From: a virus
DNA length: 22,000 bases
IMG/VR virus record: IMGVR_UViG_3300032086_003165
Span: 1 to 22,000 of that record
Direction: 5' to 3' (one strand)
This document shows positions 7,194 to 15,521 of the stretch, piece by piece; the stretch's first letter is position 1, and each line of letters starts with the position of its first letter. The notes below the pieces were generated by a model. The model saw nothing but the letters and a program-made list of their open reading frames with translations. It searched no databases and had not been told where the DNA came from. The position numbers and the translations under genes are program-made.

Positions 7194-9584
7194 TTAATCG
7201 ATTTGTACCCAGTCTTTTGACGGGTCGAAATAACACATAACTTCGCCACCAACAAGGGTGCCGACAAAATAACCAACTACCCTCGAGTAGTGCGTGGCTG
7301 TTGTTGGCGCCGTGGCACTAAAAGACCCACTAGCCCCAAGCCACAGCGGGGAACCTGCGGAGGCTCCAGATATACTGTTTCCAGCATCGACCATGCCTTG
7401 GAGTACACACACCCCGTTCCCGTTATGGAACCCCAACATTTTCTTCGTGTTAGCATTTGACGCATCAGCCAGAGCGTCTCCCATGATGTCAACAATCTTG
7501 TTGCTGGCAACAGAAACGCTGCTGTTCATTGTGATGTTTTGTTCTGAGACCAATTCGTCCTCCTCATACGGCGGTGCGACAAAGTCGGTGTACTCTAATG
7601 CAGTGCCTCCTGAGTTAACCTTGAGCACCTGACCTGCTGTACCCATTGTGCCAGCTACATCCGATAAGTCCCCGATACCTGCTGCGCTACCTGTTGTAGA
7701 ATCATAGATTTTACGAATGGCAAAGTGCAAATAGTTCTCAGCGTACGCTATTTCAAATCGACCTGAACCTGACACGCGTTGCAGGTAAAACTGTGGATTT
7801 ACCACATCACCCGCTGACAGCTCAACTACACACGCACCGCCTGTGCCATCGTACTGATTCGCTAGCAGTTCATTTGTCATACGACTTGTCAAAACCGCAC
7901 CGTTAGTGCCGTTGACTTGTAGCGCAGTCAAATACTTAAAGGTTGAGGTACTGTTGGCTTGGTCTTTACCGGCAACAAATGCGTTGAACTCGTAATACCC
8001 GTCAGACGGCACAACGTATTGCTTGCTTGCGTTGACGTTTGAACCTTCATCCAAATCGACATTGACGTAGGCGGACATTGATGACCACGCTATCCATCCT
8101 CCCGTTTGGCTAGGTGGGTTATAGAAATTTGCAGTATTGACAGCCGCAGAACCCTTCCATAAAGCTTGCTCTGCTGGTAACGCATCAATCACAGCGCCTG
8201 CGCCACCTCCGCCGCCTCCTGTTCCGTTAGATGCCGCTGTAATACGCCCCTGTGCGTCGACCGTAATATTCGCGTTGGTGTAGCTACCTGCGGTTACTGC
8301 GGTGTTGTCAAGGTTGATAATAACGTTGCCCGTGCTCGGACTGGCTGTTAGCCCCGTTCCTCCCGTTACATCATCCACGGTGTTTACCTCTGCACCTGCC
8401 GCAATGCCTGCTAATTTACTGATGTCGCCTGCGGTCGTGAACTTGTTTGTAGTAGCTGCGTCGCTGATGTCGTCCGCGTCTAATACTACTGCTCCGGTCT
8501 GCGTGTTGACTGAATCAACTGCGTTTACTTCTGCGCCTGCGGAAATGCCGGCCAACTTGCTACGCTCGGCAGTTGTGATAATGGCACCGCTTCCCGCATT
8601 CGTTACATCTGTAAGGTCGGTCACACTTGCTGCAGCAATCCTTGCGTCTGCATCTGAGTCGGTATAAAGGTCCCCTGTTGTAGCCAATGTACCGTTAGAG
8701 GACGGAAGTGTTACAACAGTGTCTGCCGTTGCTGTGTTGCGAACGGTAGCAAAGTTATTTGTTGCGCTTTCTAAACGAAGACGGGCCCCGTCTTTCACGT
8801 CTACCAAAGCATTATTTGCCGTTGTTGTCCCATTAACTTCTACAGCTGTAAACGAAGTCTCTGCGCCTGCAGCCCCAGCGGCTACAATCAAGTCTATTTC
8901 GCCGGGAGAAGTTTCGGTCAACTTTACCTCGGTGACGCCCGTCTTCAACTTTGCCGTTGTCCCGGTCAACTCCATTTGCGAGTTAGTATTTGAGCCATCT
9001 GTCAAAGTTGTGCTTGTACCTTCCTTCAGAAGGCCATAAACGGTGCTCAGCTTGCCCGAGCTAACCCACGAACTGCCGCTGTACTCTAGGACATCGCCAC
9101 CCGAGGGTCCTGAAGCGTTGACATCTGTGAGGTCGTTCATGGCAGCCGCACCGCTAACGGTGCCCGGCTCCCAATTACCACTAGTCCCGTTATATACCAA
9201 AGCCTCGCCATCGGCGACACCTGTGGTGTCTACGTCGCTAAGCACACTAATTGCCTGTCCTGCGACAGCCGCTGTGTCCTCCACGTATGATATAACGAAG
9301 TTTGTGCCCGTTCGCGAAGTGCGGACGTAGAGCACGTCGTTTGCTTCCAGAGCAACGGGAGCCGTGAGGAGCTCCGTTGGCGTGGTGGTAGTGATGGCTT
9401 TGAGCGAGAGTTCTATAATACTGCCCGTAGCCTTCTTTACCAGCACCTCTACGGTAGCCGAACCACCAGAGTCCGTGCCCACTACAGAAGCAACGACCGT
9501 GTTAGCCGCTGCCGCTGTCAGCACAGGCGTGCTAGTGGAGCCAGCTACGTTTTCTCGAACTATGAGTTTGTACTGAGTTGCCAT
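7194..9584 (-). CDS. Tail fibre with DLTDV repeats and a C1q/TNF-like domain
   Basis: This 796-aa protein is low in charge and rich in Ala, Gly, Thr, Ser and Val, like trimeric phage fibres. Domains in order: a beta-rich head (1-108); repeats of the DLSDV/DLTDV type at 115, 151, 323, 372 and 639; a duplicated KLAGI(S/A)AGAEVN at 343-354 and 390-401; a G6 linker (456-461); a jelly-roll resembling C1q/TNF (about 492-628, with VVPSDGYYEFNAFVAG and a closing NYLHFAIRKI strand); and a C-terminal domain (675-796) with PLWLGASGSFS, RVVGYFVG and CYFDPSKDW, a pattern common at the ends of marine phage fibres. It starts immediately after the tail-tip gene. It is the main receptor-binding candidate. Confidence 0.8.
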   Translation of the reverse strand: MATQYKLIVRENVAGSTSTPVLTAAAANTVVASVVGTDSGGSATVEVLVKKATGSIIELSLKAITTTTPTELLTAPVALEANDVLYVRTSRTGTNFVISYVEDTAAVAGQAISVLSDVDTTGVADGEALVYNGTSGNWEPGTVSGAAAMNDLTDVNASGPSGGDVLEYSGSSWVSSGKLSTVYGLLKEGTSTTLTDGSNTNSQMELTGTTAKLKTGVTEVKLTETSPGEIDLIVAAGAAGAETSFTAVEVNGTTTANNALVDVKDGARLRLESATNNFATVRNTATADTVVTLPSSNGTLATTGDLYTDSDADARIAAASVTDLTDVTNAGSGAIITTAERSKLAGISAGAEVNAVDSVNTQTGAVVLDADDISDAATTNKFTTAGDISKLAGIAAGAEVNTVDDVTGGTGLTASPSTGNVIINLDNTAVTAGSYTNANITVDAQGRITAASNGTGGGGGGAGAVIDALPAEQALWKGSAAVNTANFYNPPSQTGGWIAWSSMSAYVNVDLDEGSNVNASKQYVVPSDGYYEFNAFVAGKDQANSTSTFKYLTALQVNGTNGAVLTSRMTNELLANQYDGTGGACVVELSAGDVVNPQFYLQRVSGSGRFEIAYAENYLHFAIRKIYDSTTGSAAGIGDLSDVAGTMGTAGQVLKVNSGGTALEYTDFVAPPYEEDELVSEQNITMNSSVSVASNKIVDIMGDALADASNANTKKMLGFHNGNGVCVLQGMVDAGNSISGASAGSPLWLGASGSFSATAPTTATHYSRVVGYFVGTLVGGEVMCYFDPSKDWVQID
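8382..8558 (-). repeat. Tandem fibre repeat with duplicated KLAGI(S/A)AGAEVN
   Basis: Two copies of a roughly 47-residue unit encode a D(L/I)(T/S)D element, a short spacer and a KLAGI(S/A)AGAEVN element, with the copies of the latter at 8523-8558 and 8382-8417. This fits a repeated segment of a trimeric fibre shaft. Confidence 0.7.
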
Positions 9585-12409
9585 TAGAATCTTTTAATAA
9601 ATATGGGGAATATGTCCCCGAACAAGCCCGTACCACCGCCGCCGCCCCCTAGGTCGGCATCAGTGATTGGATTAGTAGTTTGAACTTTGTCTATTTTATC
9701 TTGAATCTCGGTGATGGAAACCTGCCCAGTCATGCCCGAAGCGTCGAAGTGCTCGGTCACGTCCTCGACTAAGGTCACCTTCCCGGATAGGAAAGCGTCG
9801 TAGTCCCCCGAGGGGTTGGTGCCGTTGCCACCCTGTCCGCCCAGAGGCCCGCGAGTAGGTCGCCCCTCATCTTGGTCGGCCGTGGTGCCCGAGATGTTAT
9901 CCTCTGCAGTGCTCGGCGCCTTGGACATCTCCAAACGCTGTTCTCCATCGAGCATGGTGTAAGTCACCGAGTCCATTGCGAATATCTCCGTGTTCGAGTT
10001 CAGCTTGTTTGTGATGAGTCGACTGTAAGGGAACACGATGTCGTTGGTCTCGCCGTAGTTGCCGAACAACGTAGCGTTCACTCGCTCCCGCATTCTCCCT
10101 CTGGCCTGCATGTAGGCCCTGCACACGCCACGAGCGTAGGTGTTGTCCAACACTGTGTCGTCATACGACTGCTGTATTTTCGTGTTCGACGTGAGTGAGT
10201 TGAAGTTGGCGTAGTTGCTAACCCTGTAGCGACCAAACGTGCTACCACCGCCAGTGACGAACGCAGCGCCGATACGCGAGCCGGGCAGGTTCTTAATCTC
10301 ATAGCCCTTGGGTGTGTCCGGTAGGAACACCGCTGTGCTGTCGTATGCGTTGGAACCGTCGCCCGTCTGCACCACGATGCCCGAGTGCTTGAACTGGAGC
10401 ATGCCCGGGATTTCGCTCCCGAGGTCGTTGGTGTCAGAGAAACTGATTGACGTCCTGTATATAACTCCTTGCTCTGTGCCCGGCTCAAGCAGGTTGCCGT
10501 TAACGTCGTACAGCAAGTTAGGCCCACCCGTGGATTCGTACCCGATAAGGTGCGCCTCCTTGACTGACATCTCCGTCAGTGTTGATAGGGACGGTGGCGT
10601 GTCGTACACCCGGTCGTGACGCCACACGAAGTTCCTGTAGCTGTCGTTGATGAGCGTTTGGTCGAGGTGGAGCTGGTTGTCTGAACCCGACACCAGTTTG
10701 GTTGCTGGTGGAGCGTAGAACTGCAAGTTGGGGTAGTCCGTCTGCAACATCTGCACAGAGGTCCCGGTCTCCATGACCTCGTCGTTGTATCCGATTGGGA
10801 TGTCGAGCCACGCATTTTCGTAGTTGTCATCAGTGTCTGGCACCCACTCGTGCTCGCCCTGCCAGTACTTTGGGTAGTAGGTGACCAAGGGGCTGCCACT
10901 TCCATCGAACGTGGTGTAGATACTAACCCCGGCATACACTGGCGTGCCAGAGGTCGAGGCGCTAGTGTACTTTAGTGTCCGCACGGGGCGCGAGAGACGA
11001 TACGTCGTGACGCCGTTGCTCATCTCAACCCGTTGCCGAAGCACGACCGCGTAGCCGTAGTCTAGGGAGGCAGGGCCACCAAAGATTGCACTTGCTGGAT
11101 TGTAGATGGCGTCGCCCGCTATGTTGATGCGAACCTGTCCTCCGTTACCAGACGGGGCAAGGGCCAGCGCCTGCTCAGTGAAATCACCGAGAAAGTAGAA
11201 GCCAGCGAAGTTCCCGTTCTGCGCATCGCAGTCTGGGAAGTTGGTGGTCATCAGTGTTGTGACTGGGTTGAACGCGTTGTTGCTGTCTGCGCGTAGCTTG
11301 AGGATGTGTTGGCCTTCTGGGTATGTGAAGCCTTCCGCCTCGGCGTATATAACGTCCGAACCAGCGTTCTCATGCTTCTGGGTGGCCCCACGGTAGGGGA
11401 ACTGTCCGCGACGCACCGCACCGCGCTTAAACTTATTGCCAGCAGCGGTGAGGTAAGCTGTGGAGCCTGTCTCGCTGTACGCGCCTTTTAGGAACACGCC
11501 GTTAGACTGGTCCACTTTAGAGGACTCTAGCAACCCCCCAGAGGTAACTAGATACTGGATGGTGGTCTCAGAGGCTACGTTGTTCTGCACCCGGTTCTTA
11601 GCGTAGTCCCACACGTTGAAGCACCCTTCGCCGAAGCAGATGCTCGCACCGATAGACGTCATGATGTCCTCTACGATGTCACGGCATGAAGTGAATTGAG
11701 CCTCGTTGTATTTGGCTACGTTCTTAAACTTAGAGCCATACGTCTGGTCCCGCTGAGGGATGCTGTAGAACATCTGCTGCTTCATGTGCAGATAGTCGAA
11801 CACCCCATGGTCGTTGCCACTCAGGTCGGTGTATAGAAACAAGCCGTCACTCTTTGTGGGCTTCATAAGCTCCCACTCCTTGAGGAAGACGGCGCCCGTG
11901 GTCGCATATAACGAGTAGTAAGGGAGCTTTTTCAGGATATTGTGCAGGACCTCTATAACACTAACCTCTCCACTGTAGTGGTCTCCGTTGTCGTCAACAA
12001 AGTTGAAACCGCTGAGCATTCCGAGTCCGTCCGAAGCCCTGAGTGACATGGTGATGAACCCGTCTTCGATTACCTCGGTGGTCTCCTCAGCATGAACCAT
12101 GCCGGCCCACCATGGCGCCCCTCCTTTGCGGATGAGGACACAAAGGTTGAACTCTGTGTTGTTTGCGTACAGGGTAGGCATGATGGCAGAACGCACAGTC
12201 TCGTTGGCGATGACTGTGAAGTCACACACGGAGCCAACCACGGGGGTGTAGTCCCCCGAGGTGGCGTCCCAGCCAATTTGAAAGCCGTCAGCAGCCAGCT
12301 CGACCGTGTGGTCCAAGTTGGCAGCTACACTCTCCATATCCCAGAGCTCGAGGGTGAAGGTGTCGCCCGCCGAGTTCAAGTAGTCAGTGTTAATTAATCG
12401 TCTAGCCAT
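9584..12409 (-). CDS. Large tail-tip (baseplate hub-like) protein
   Basis: The start at MARRLINTDY (ATG 12409) gives 941 aa and an 8-nt overlap with the tape-measure stop. The in-frame ATG at 12652 would overlap that gene by 250 nt. The N-terminal 170 residues (FTLELWDM, WDATSGDYTPVVGS, WWAGMVHAEETTEV, LRASDGLGML) resemble the tail-tip proteins I associate with Bacteroidota phages, where a WxG strand and an A-DGLG motif recur. No peptidase or lysozyme motif is apparent in the long middle, which is beta-rich. The C-terminus has G6 (DADLGGGGGGTG) and then a hydrophobic end, GDIFPIFIKRF. Its place after the tape measure and before the fibre fits a hub or Tal-like protein. Function is by position, family by inference. 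Confidence 0.72.
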   Translation of the reverse strand: MARRLINTDYLNSAGDTFTLELWDMESVAANLDHTVELAADGFQIGWDATSGDYTPVVGSVCDFTVIANETVRSAIMPTLYANNTEFNLCVLIRKGGAPWWAGMVHAEETTEVIEDGFITMSLRASDGLGMLSGFNFVDDNGDHYSGEVSVIEVLHNILKKLPYYSLYATTGAVFLKEWELMKPTKSDGLFLYTDLSGNDHGVFDYLHMKQQMFYSIPQRDQTYGSKFKNVAKYNEAQFTSCRDIVEDIMTSIGASICFGEGCFNVWDYAKNRVQNNVASETTIQYLVTSGGLLESSKVDQSNGVFLKGAYSETGSTAYLTAAGNKFKRGAVRRGQFPYRGATQKHENAGSDVIYAEAEGFTYPEGQHILKLRADSNNAFNPVTTLMTTNFPDCDAQNGNFAGFYFLGDFTEQALALAPSGNGGQVRINIAGDAIYNPASAIFGGPASLDYGYAVVLRQRVEMSNGVTTYRLSRPVRTLKYTSASTSGTPVYAGVSIYTTFDGSGSPLVTYYPKYWQGEHEWVPDTDDNYENAWLDIPIGYNDEVMETGTSVQMLQTDYPNLQFYAPPATKLVSGSDNQLHLDQTLINDSYRNFVWRHDRVYDTPPSLSTLTEMSVKEAHLIGYESTGGPNLLYDVNGNLLEPGTEQGVIYRTSISFSDTNDLGSEIPGMLQFKHSGIVVQTGDGSNAYDSTAVFLPDTPKGYEIKNLPGSRIGAAFVTGGGSTFGRYRVSNYANFNSLTSNTKIQQSYDDTVLDNTYARGVCRAYMQARGRMRERVNATLFGNYGETNDIVFPYSRLITNKLNSNTEIFAMDSVTYTMLDGEQRLEMSKAPSTAEDNISGTTADQDEGRPTRGPLGGQGGNGTNPSGDYDAFLSGKVTLVEDVTEHFDASGMTGQVSITEIQDKIDKVQTTNPITDADLGGGGGGTGLFGDIFPIFIKRF

Positions 12410-14801
12410 AAACTCTGTAGTTTGCGTTAATGCCGCGTTGTGTTGCAAATACCAATTGGTTCCCTGATACAGCACCGCCCAAGTTGAGGTTTCGGTTGTT
12501 GATACCCACATTGCCGTTTGGCCCCGCGAAATCATTAAACCCGAGACCGTTAAATACGAAGCCCTCCAAGTTGCCGCCCGTGCTGGAGAGAACTCCGTTG
12601 GCCAGACTTGCGAGGACCCCTGTGCCTCCAGCGAGTACCTTGAGAATACCAAATGTTATGATGAGCGCGATGAGCTTGCGGATAACCGCTTCGATTGCGC
12701 TTACTAAGTTGTCTTTAAAGGACTCTGCGAGGGTCTTTGTCCCTGTCGCAACGTCCATGATGAAGTTTGAGAAAGCCGACCCTATGTCTTGAACAACCTG
12801 AAGGAAGCGTGCGCCCCACTCCTTGACCACGTTGTCGAGGAAGTAGAACCGGTCTTGGATTTCCTTGACCTCTTCGTCAGTGAACCCCAGTACCTCGTCG
12901 AGGGGTTCGTCCTCGATAAGGTCGGTCCAGCTCAGGTCGATTCTGTCAATCTTATCCGAGGCCTCATTGAGGTAGTTCTCCCAGCGGTTGCCGATAGCAG
13001 CCAGCTCGGACGGCGTGAGCGCGTCTTCCAGCATTTCTAGCCAGAACTTCTGAGCCTGCTCCTGAGCGAAGCGCTCGTCGAAGGGTTCGAACTCGAAGTC
13101 GGCATCTACAACGCCGTAACCCAAATCTCTGGTGTCTGGGTCTCGGTTCTCAAGCAGCTCCTTCACCCATGGCGGCTCCTGCGGGAAGTCCACGGGTTGT
13201 TGGTTCCAGATTTCCTGATAGTCCTCGGCGCGTCCGATGAGGCGGTCTATTTCTCTGTTCTGGCCAGCGAGTATCTCCCGATGCTTCTCGAGTGCCTCGG
13301 CGGTCTTGATTGTGAGTTCCGTCTCCTTCAAGCCCTGTCGCTCGGCCGCAATCCTGTATGATGCCAGCGCTTGCTCGAGGTTGTTGATTTTGACGAGCGT
13401 TGCAGCCCGGCGTTTGAGGTACTTCTCAGCCTCCTTTCGGTCCTCGTCAGACACGTTGGCCTTGTCGAGTGCTGCACTTGACACCCCGATGTCACTGTCT
13501 TGCGCAGTGTACTTGGCGATGTTGTCCGTCGCCTCCTTCACGCGCTCGGCAGCAGCCTCAGCGTCGTATGCCGTGGCAGCAAGTCCGAGGCCGATGGCTG
13601 CGATAGCTGTCAGTGCTGCACCGATTGGCGTGGTTGCGATAGCTAGGCCCAGCGTCTTAACAGCGAGCGTTACAGCGCCTATCCCGAGTGCGATGGGACC
13701 AAGTACTGCGAGGAAGCTTAAAAGTCCAACTACGAGCTTCTTAATGGGCGCAGGAAGGTCTGACGCCTTCTTGATGAGGTCGGTTATTAGTGCGAGGAGA
13801 TTCTTTAGCCCGCCCATGACGTCGTCACCGATAGACAGTGAAAACTCCTTCGCGGCAGATTGAACCTTCTTGAGAGACGCGAACAACGAGTCGTCCATGA
13901 CGTCCGCAACGTTCTGCAGGAAGCCCTCAGAATTTTGAAGAGTTTCGAGGAGCAGTCCGAACTCAATGTTCAGGCCAGCCAATGCGGCCTTGGGACCACC
14001 GCCGCGCAGACCGAACTTCTCGAGCTCTGCACGGTAGCCCTGTGTCTCGTCGAGCAATACGGCGAGGGACTCCTGAGCGGTCAAGCCATCCTTCGCGAGC
14101 TCCGCCAAAATACGACGAAGTGCAGTACCGCCACGCGAGGCATCAAAGCCACGGTCAGCCAAGAGGCCGATGAGGGCGGTTGTCTCGTCCAAGCGGAAGC
14201 CAGCAGCCGCCGCCTCCGAACCTACGTAGTTCAACGAGTTGCGGAGCTTCTCTGCGTCGACAGCACTGTTTGCCGCAGCGGCAGCGAACAAGTCTGTCAC
14301 GTATGCAGCCTGTTGCCCAGCGTCTCCAATCTCAGACAGCGACCCACTGAAACGGTTGAGCGTCTGCACGACGAACTCACCCGACTCGGCTAGTCCTGTA
14401 TCTAGGGCCTGAGAGAAGTTGAGTATGGAGGTCTGGATAGCCTCAATCTCGGTTGTGCTTTTACCTAGCTTCTTGAGAGACAGCTGGAGCTCCGAAATTT
14501 CGGTCGCAGTGAAGATGGTGGATTCACCGAGTTCACGCGCCGACTTGGATAGTGACTCGAATATTTCTGTTTGTCCAGAGAGAGCCGCAATTTTCCTTTG
14601 GGCTAAGTCGAAGCTCTGTACCGTGTCGATGACACTCTTGGCAGCAAGGGCCAACGGCAGCGTGAGTGCACCCGAGAGGTCGCGCCCGAGGCGGAACATG
14701 GACTGGCCAAAGTTCTTGGACTTATTAGCAGCCTTGTCCATGCTTGCCTGAAACTGCGACGAGTCTAGCAGGAGCTTTGTTGTGACTGTATTTTGAGCCA
14801 T
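12402..14801 (-). CDS. Tail tape measure protein (TP901 family)
   Basis: This 799-aa protein sets tail length and may pass DNA through the inner membrane. It is Ala/Leu-rich and helical. Residues about 80-260 match the TP901-type core (TATEISELQLSLKKLGKS, then FSQALDTGLAESGE, then a long helix around YVTDLFAAAAANSAVD). Two hydrophobic segments at about 353-412 (SFLAVLGPIALGIGAVTLAV...) and 708-730 could insert into the host membrane. The C-terminus is Gly/Asn-rich (GGAVSGNQLVFATQRG). There is no lytic domain. At roughly 1.5 angstrom per residue the tail would be near 120 nm. It starts in a TAATG overlap with the frameshifted chaperone. Confidence 0.92.
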   Translation of the reverse strand: MAQNTVTTKLLLDSSQFQASMDKAANKSKNFGQSMFRLGRDLSGALTLPLALAAKSVIDTVQSFDLAQRKIAALSGQTEIFESLSKSARELGESTIFTATEISELQLSLKKLGKSTTEIEAIQTSILNFSQALDTGLAESGEFVVQTLNRFSGSLSEIGDAGQQAAYVTDLFAAAAANSAVDAEKLRNSLNYVGSEAAAAGFRLDETTALIGLLADRGFDASRGGTALRRILAELAKDGLTAQESLAVLLDETQGYRAELEKFGLRGGGPKAALAGLNIEFGLLLETLQNSEGFLQNVADVMDDSLFASLKKVQSAAKEFSLSIGDDVMGGLKNLLALITDLIKKASDLPAPIKKLVVGLLSFLAVLGPIALGIGAVTLAVKTLGLAIATTPIGAALTAIAAIGLGLAATAYDAEAAAERVKEATDNIAKYTAQDSDIGVSSAALDKANVSDEDRKEAEKYLKRRAATLVKINNLEQALASYRIAAERQGLKETELTIKTAEALEKHREILAGQNREIDRLIGRAEDYQEIWNQQPVDFPQEPPWVKELLENRDPDTRDLGYGVVDADFEFEPFDERFAQEQAQKFWLEMLEDALTPSELAAIGNRWENYLNEASDKIDRIDLSWTDLIEDEPLDEVLGFTDEEVKEIQDRFYFLDNVVKEWGARFLQVVQDIGSAFSNFIMDVATGTKTLAESFKDNLVSAIEAVIRKLIALIITFGILKVLAGGTGVLASLANGVLSSTGGNLEGFVFNGLGFNDFAGPNGNVGINNRNLNLGGAVSGNQLVFATQRGINANYRVYG

Positions 14802-15118
14802 TAGAATTTACTAAATTTATCGAGCAGGTTAGCGCGAGTCTTCTTAGTGACTGGTTCGCTCTCCTGTTCGTACGGATGGAACTGAGCTGATGTGTACTTC
14901 TTTCCTTTCGCAGCCTTGCTCTGCGCGTACATAGCCATGAGGGATGATGTATGGTTCCAGTGAGCTCGGTCGAGTTCACGGTCTCGGCACATCAGGGACG
15001 AGGCTTCGGCCATCGTGTAGCCCCAGAAGGCTTCGGGAAGGATACCACGACGCAGAGCTGCGTGGTACAACTTCTGCATCGTGATAGGTTCCCTGTTTTC
15101 TTCTTCGTCCCTTACTTC
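14801..15118 (-). CDS. Tail assembly chaperone, frameshift extension (gpGT-like T part)
   Basis: This is the downstream part of a -1 frameshift product. After slippage at GGGAAAG the ribosome leaves the frame that ends at 15112 and enters this one. There are no stops between the slip site and the end at 14801. It adds 13 residues (EVRDEEENREPIT) and then 92 residues beginning MQKLYHAALRRG. The full fusion is 216 aa. The T part is helical, with a basic Lys-rich end. By analogy with lambda gpGT it would contact both the tape measure and the tail tube subunit during assembly. An independent start at the ATG at 15079 is possible but unnecessary. Its stop overlaps the tape-measure ATG (TAATG). Confidence 0.82.
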   Translation of the reverse strand, partial: EVRDEEENREPITMQKLYHAALRRGILPEAFWGYTMAEASSLMCRDRELDRAHWNHTSSLMAMYAQSKAAKGKKYTSAQFHPYEQESEPVTKKTRANLLDKFSKF

Positions 15119-15450
15119 TTTCCCTCCTCTTCGCCGGTAGACATGGCGTGAGTGATAGCCTCGGCGACGTTCTCAAACTCCTCGCTATCTACGAGGGTCG
15201 CGATGAACTGTTCCTTCTTCGCACCGAACTTCTTGTCGTTCTGGATGCAGTGGTTGAGGATGGAGTAGTAGGCGATAGACGGTACGGCAGTGAGCGGGTC
15301 GGCTTGAATCCACTTGTCAAAGTTCTCGAGGACGATTCCCTCACCCTTGAGGCAGATTCGGATGGCGTTCATAGTGAACAGCGCCTTGTGTGTTTTTCCC
15401 TTGTAAGTTACTTCGAACTCACCGCGAAAGGTGTTAGCAGTATTTTTCAT
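15112..15450 (-). CDS. Tail assembly chaperone (gpG-like)
   Basis: This 112-aa protein lies between the major tail protein and the tape measure, the invariable place of the tail chaperone in siphoviruses. It begins with a beta-rich half (FRGEFEVTYKGKTHKALFTM), followed by helices and an acidic end, TGEEEGKK. Most ribosomes should terminate at 15112. A minority shift to the -1 frame at K111. The leader ACAACAACCACTACATT has no Shine-Dalgarno sequence. It is separated from the major tail gene by a strong terminator, so it needs readthrough or its own promoter. I see no convincing promoter in the 71-bp gap. Confidence 0.82.
   Translation of the reverse strand: MKNTANTFRGEFEVTYKGKTHKALFTMNAIRICLKGEGIVLENFDKWIQADPLTAVPSIAYYSILNHCIQNDKKFGAKKEQFIATLVDSEEFENVAEAITHAMSTGEEEGKK
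15118..15124 (-). promoter_or_regulatory. Programmed -1 ribosomal frameshift heptamer GGGAAAG
   Basis: In the zero frame the sequence is GAG GGA AAG AAG TAA, so the heptamer fits X XXY YYZ (G GGA AAG) two codons before the stop. It is identical to the lambda gpG-gpGT slip site. An AGGAGG motif overlaps its 5' side. I see no strong stimulatory hairpin downstream, and the lambda site, as I recall, also lacks an obvious one. Confidence 0.85.
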
Positions 15451-15472
15451 AATGTAGTGGTTGTTGTGTGTG

Positions 15473-15502
15473 AAAAAAAAGGGGGAGCACGATGACTCCC
15501 CC
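15473..15502 (-). terminator. Rho-independent terminator after the major tail protein gene
   Basis: Read on the - strand, GGGGGAG pairs with CTCCCCC (7 bp, 8-nt loop) and is followed at once by eight T residues (15480-15473). It lies 20 bp after the tail-protein stop. The + strand sequence from 15482 matches the capsid terminator at 17778 at 18 of 21 positions. Confidence 0.92.
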
Positions 15503-15521
15503 TCTCAGATTATCCTATGGA

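Noticed and set aside
8302-9576. Several + strand frames of 70-121 codons opposite the fibre gene
   Set aside because: They are by-products of the low-complexity Ala/Thr/Val repeats of the fibre. They have no start context and no conserved pattern.
10078-10935. - strand frames of 119 and 149 codons inside the tail-tip gene
   Set aside because: They are out-of-frame Ser/Thr/Arg-rich translations of a continuous 941-codon gene. No coupling or motif supports them.
12410-12652. N-terminal extension of the tail-tip gene to the ATG at 12652
   Set aside because: It would overlap the tape measure gene by 250 nt. The extra residues do not fit the tail-tip family, while ATG 12409 gives a normal 8-nt overlap.
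13237-13863. + strand open frame of 208 codons opposite the tape measure gene
   Set aside because: It mirrors Ala/Leu-rich coding on the other strand and gives a Ser/Ala-rich product without any motif. The tape measure frame is clearly the real one.
14801-15079. A separate 92-aa gene starting at the ATG at 15079
   Set aside because: The frame is open back to a perfect slippery heptamer in the preceding gene, at the classical tail chaperone position, so a -1 fusion is the better explanation.
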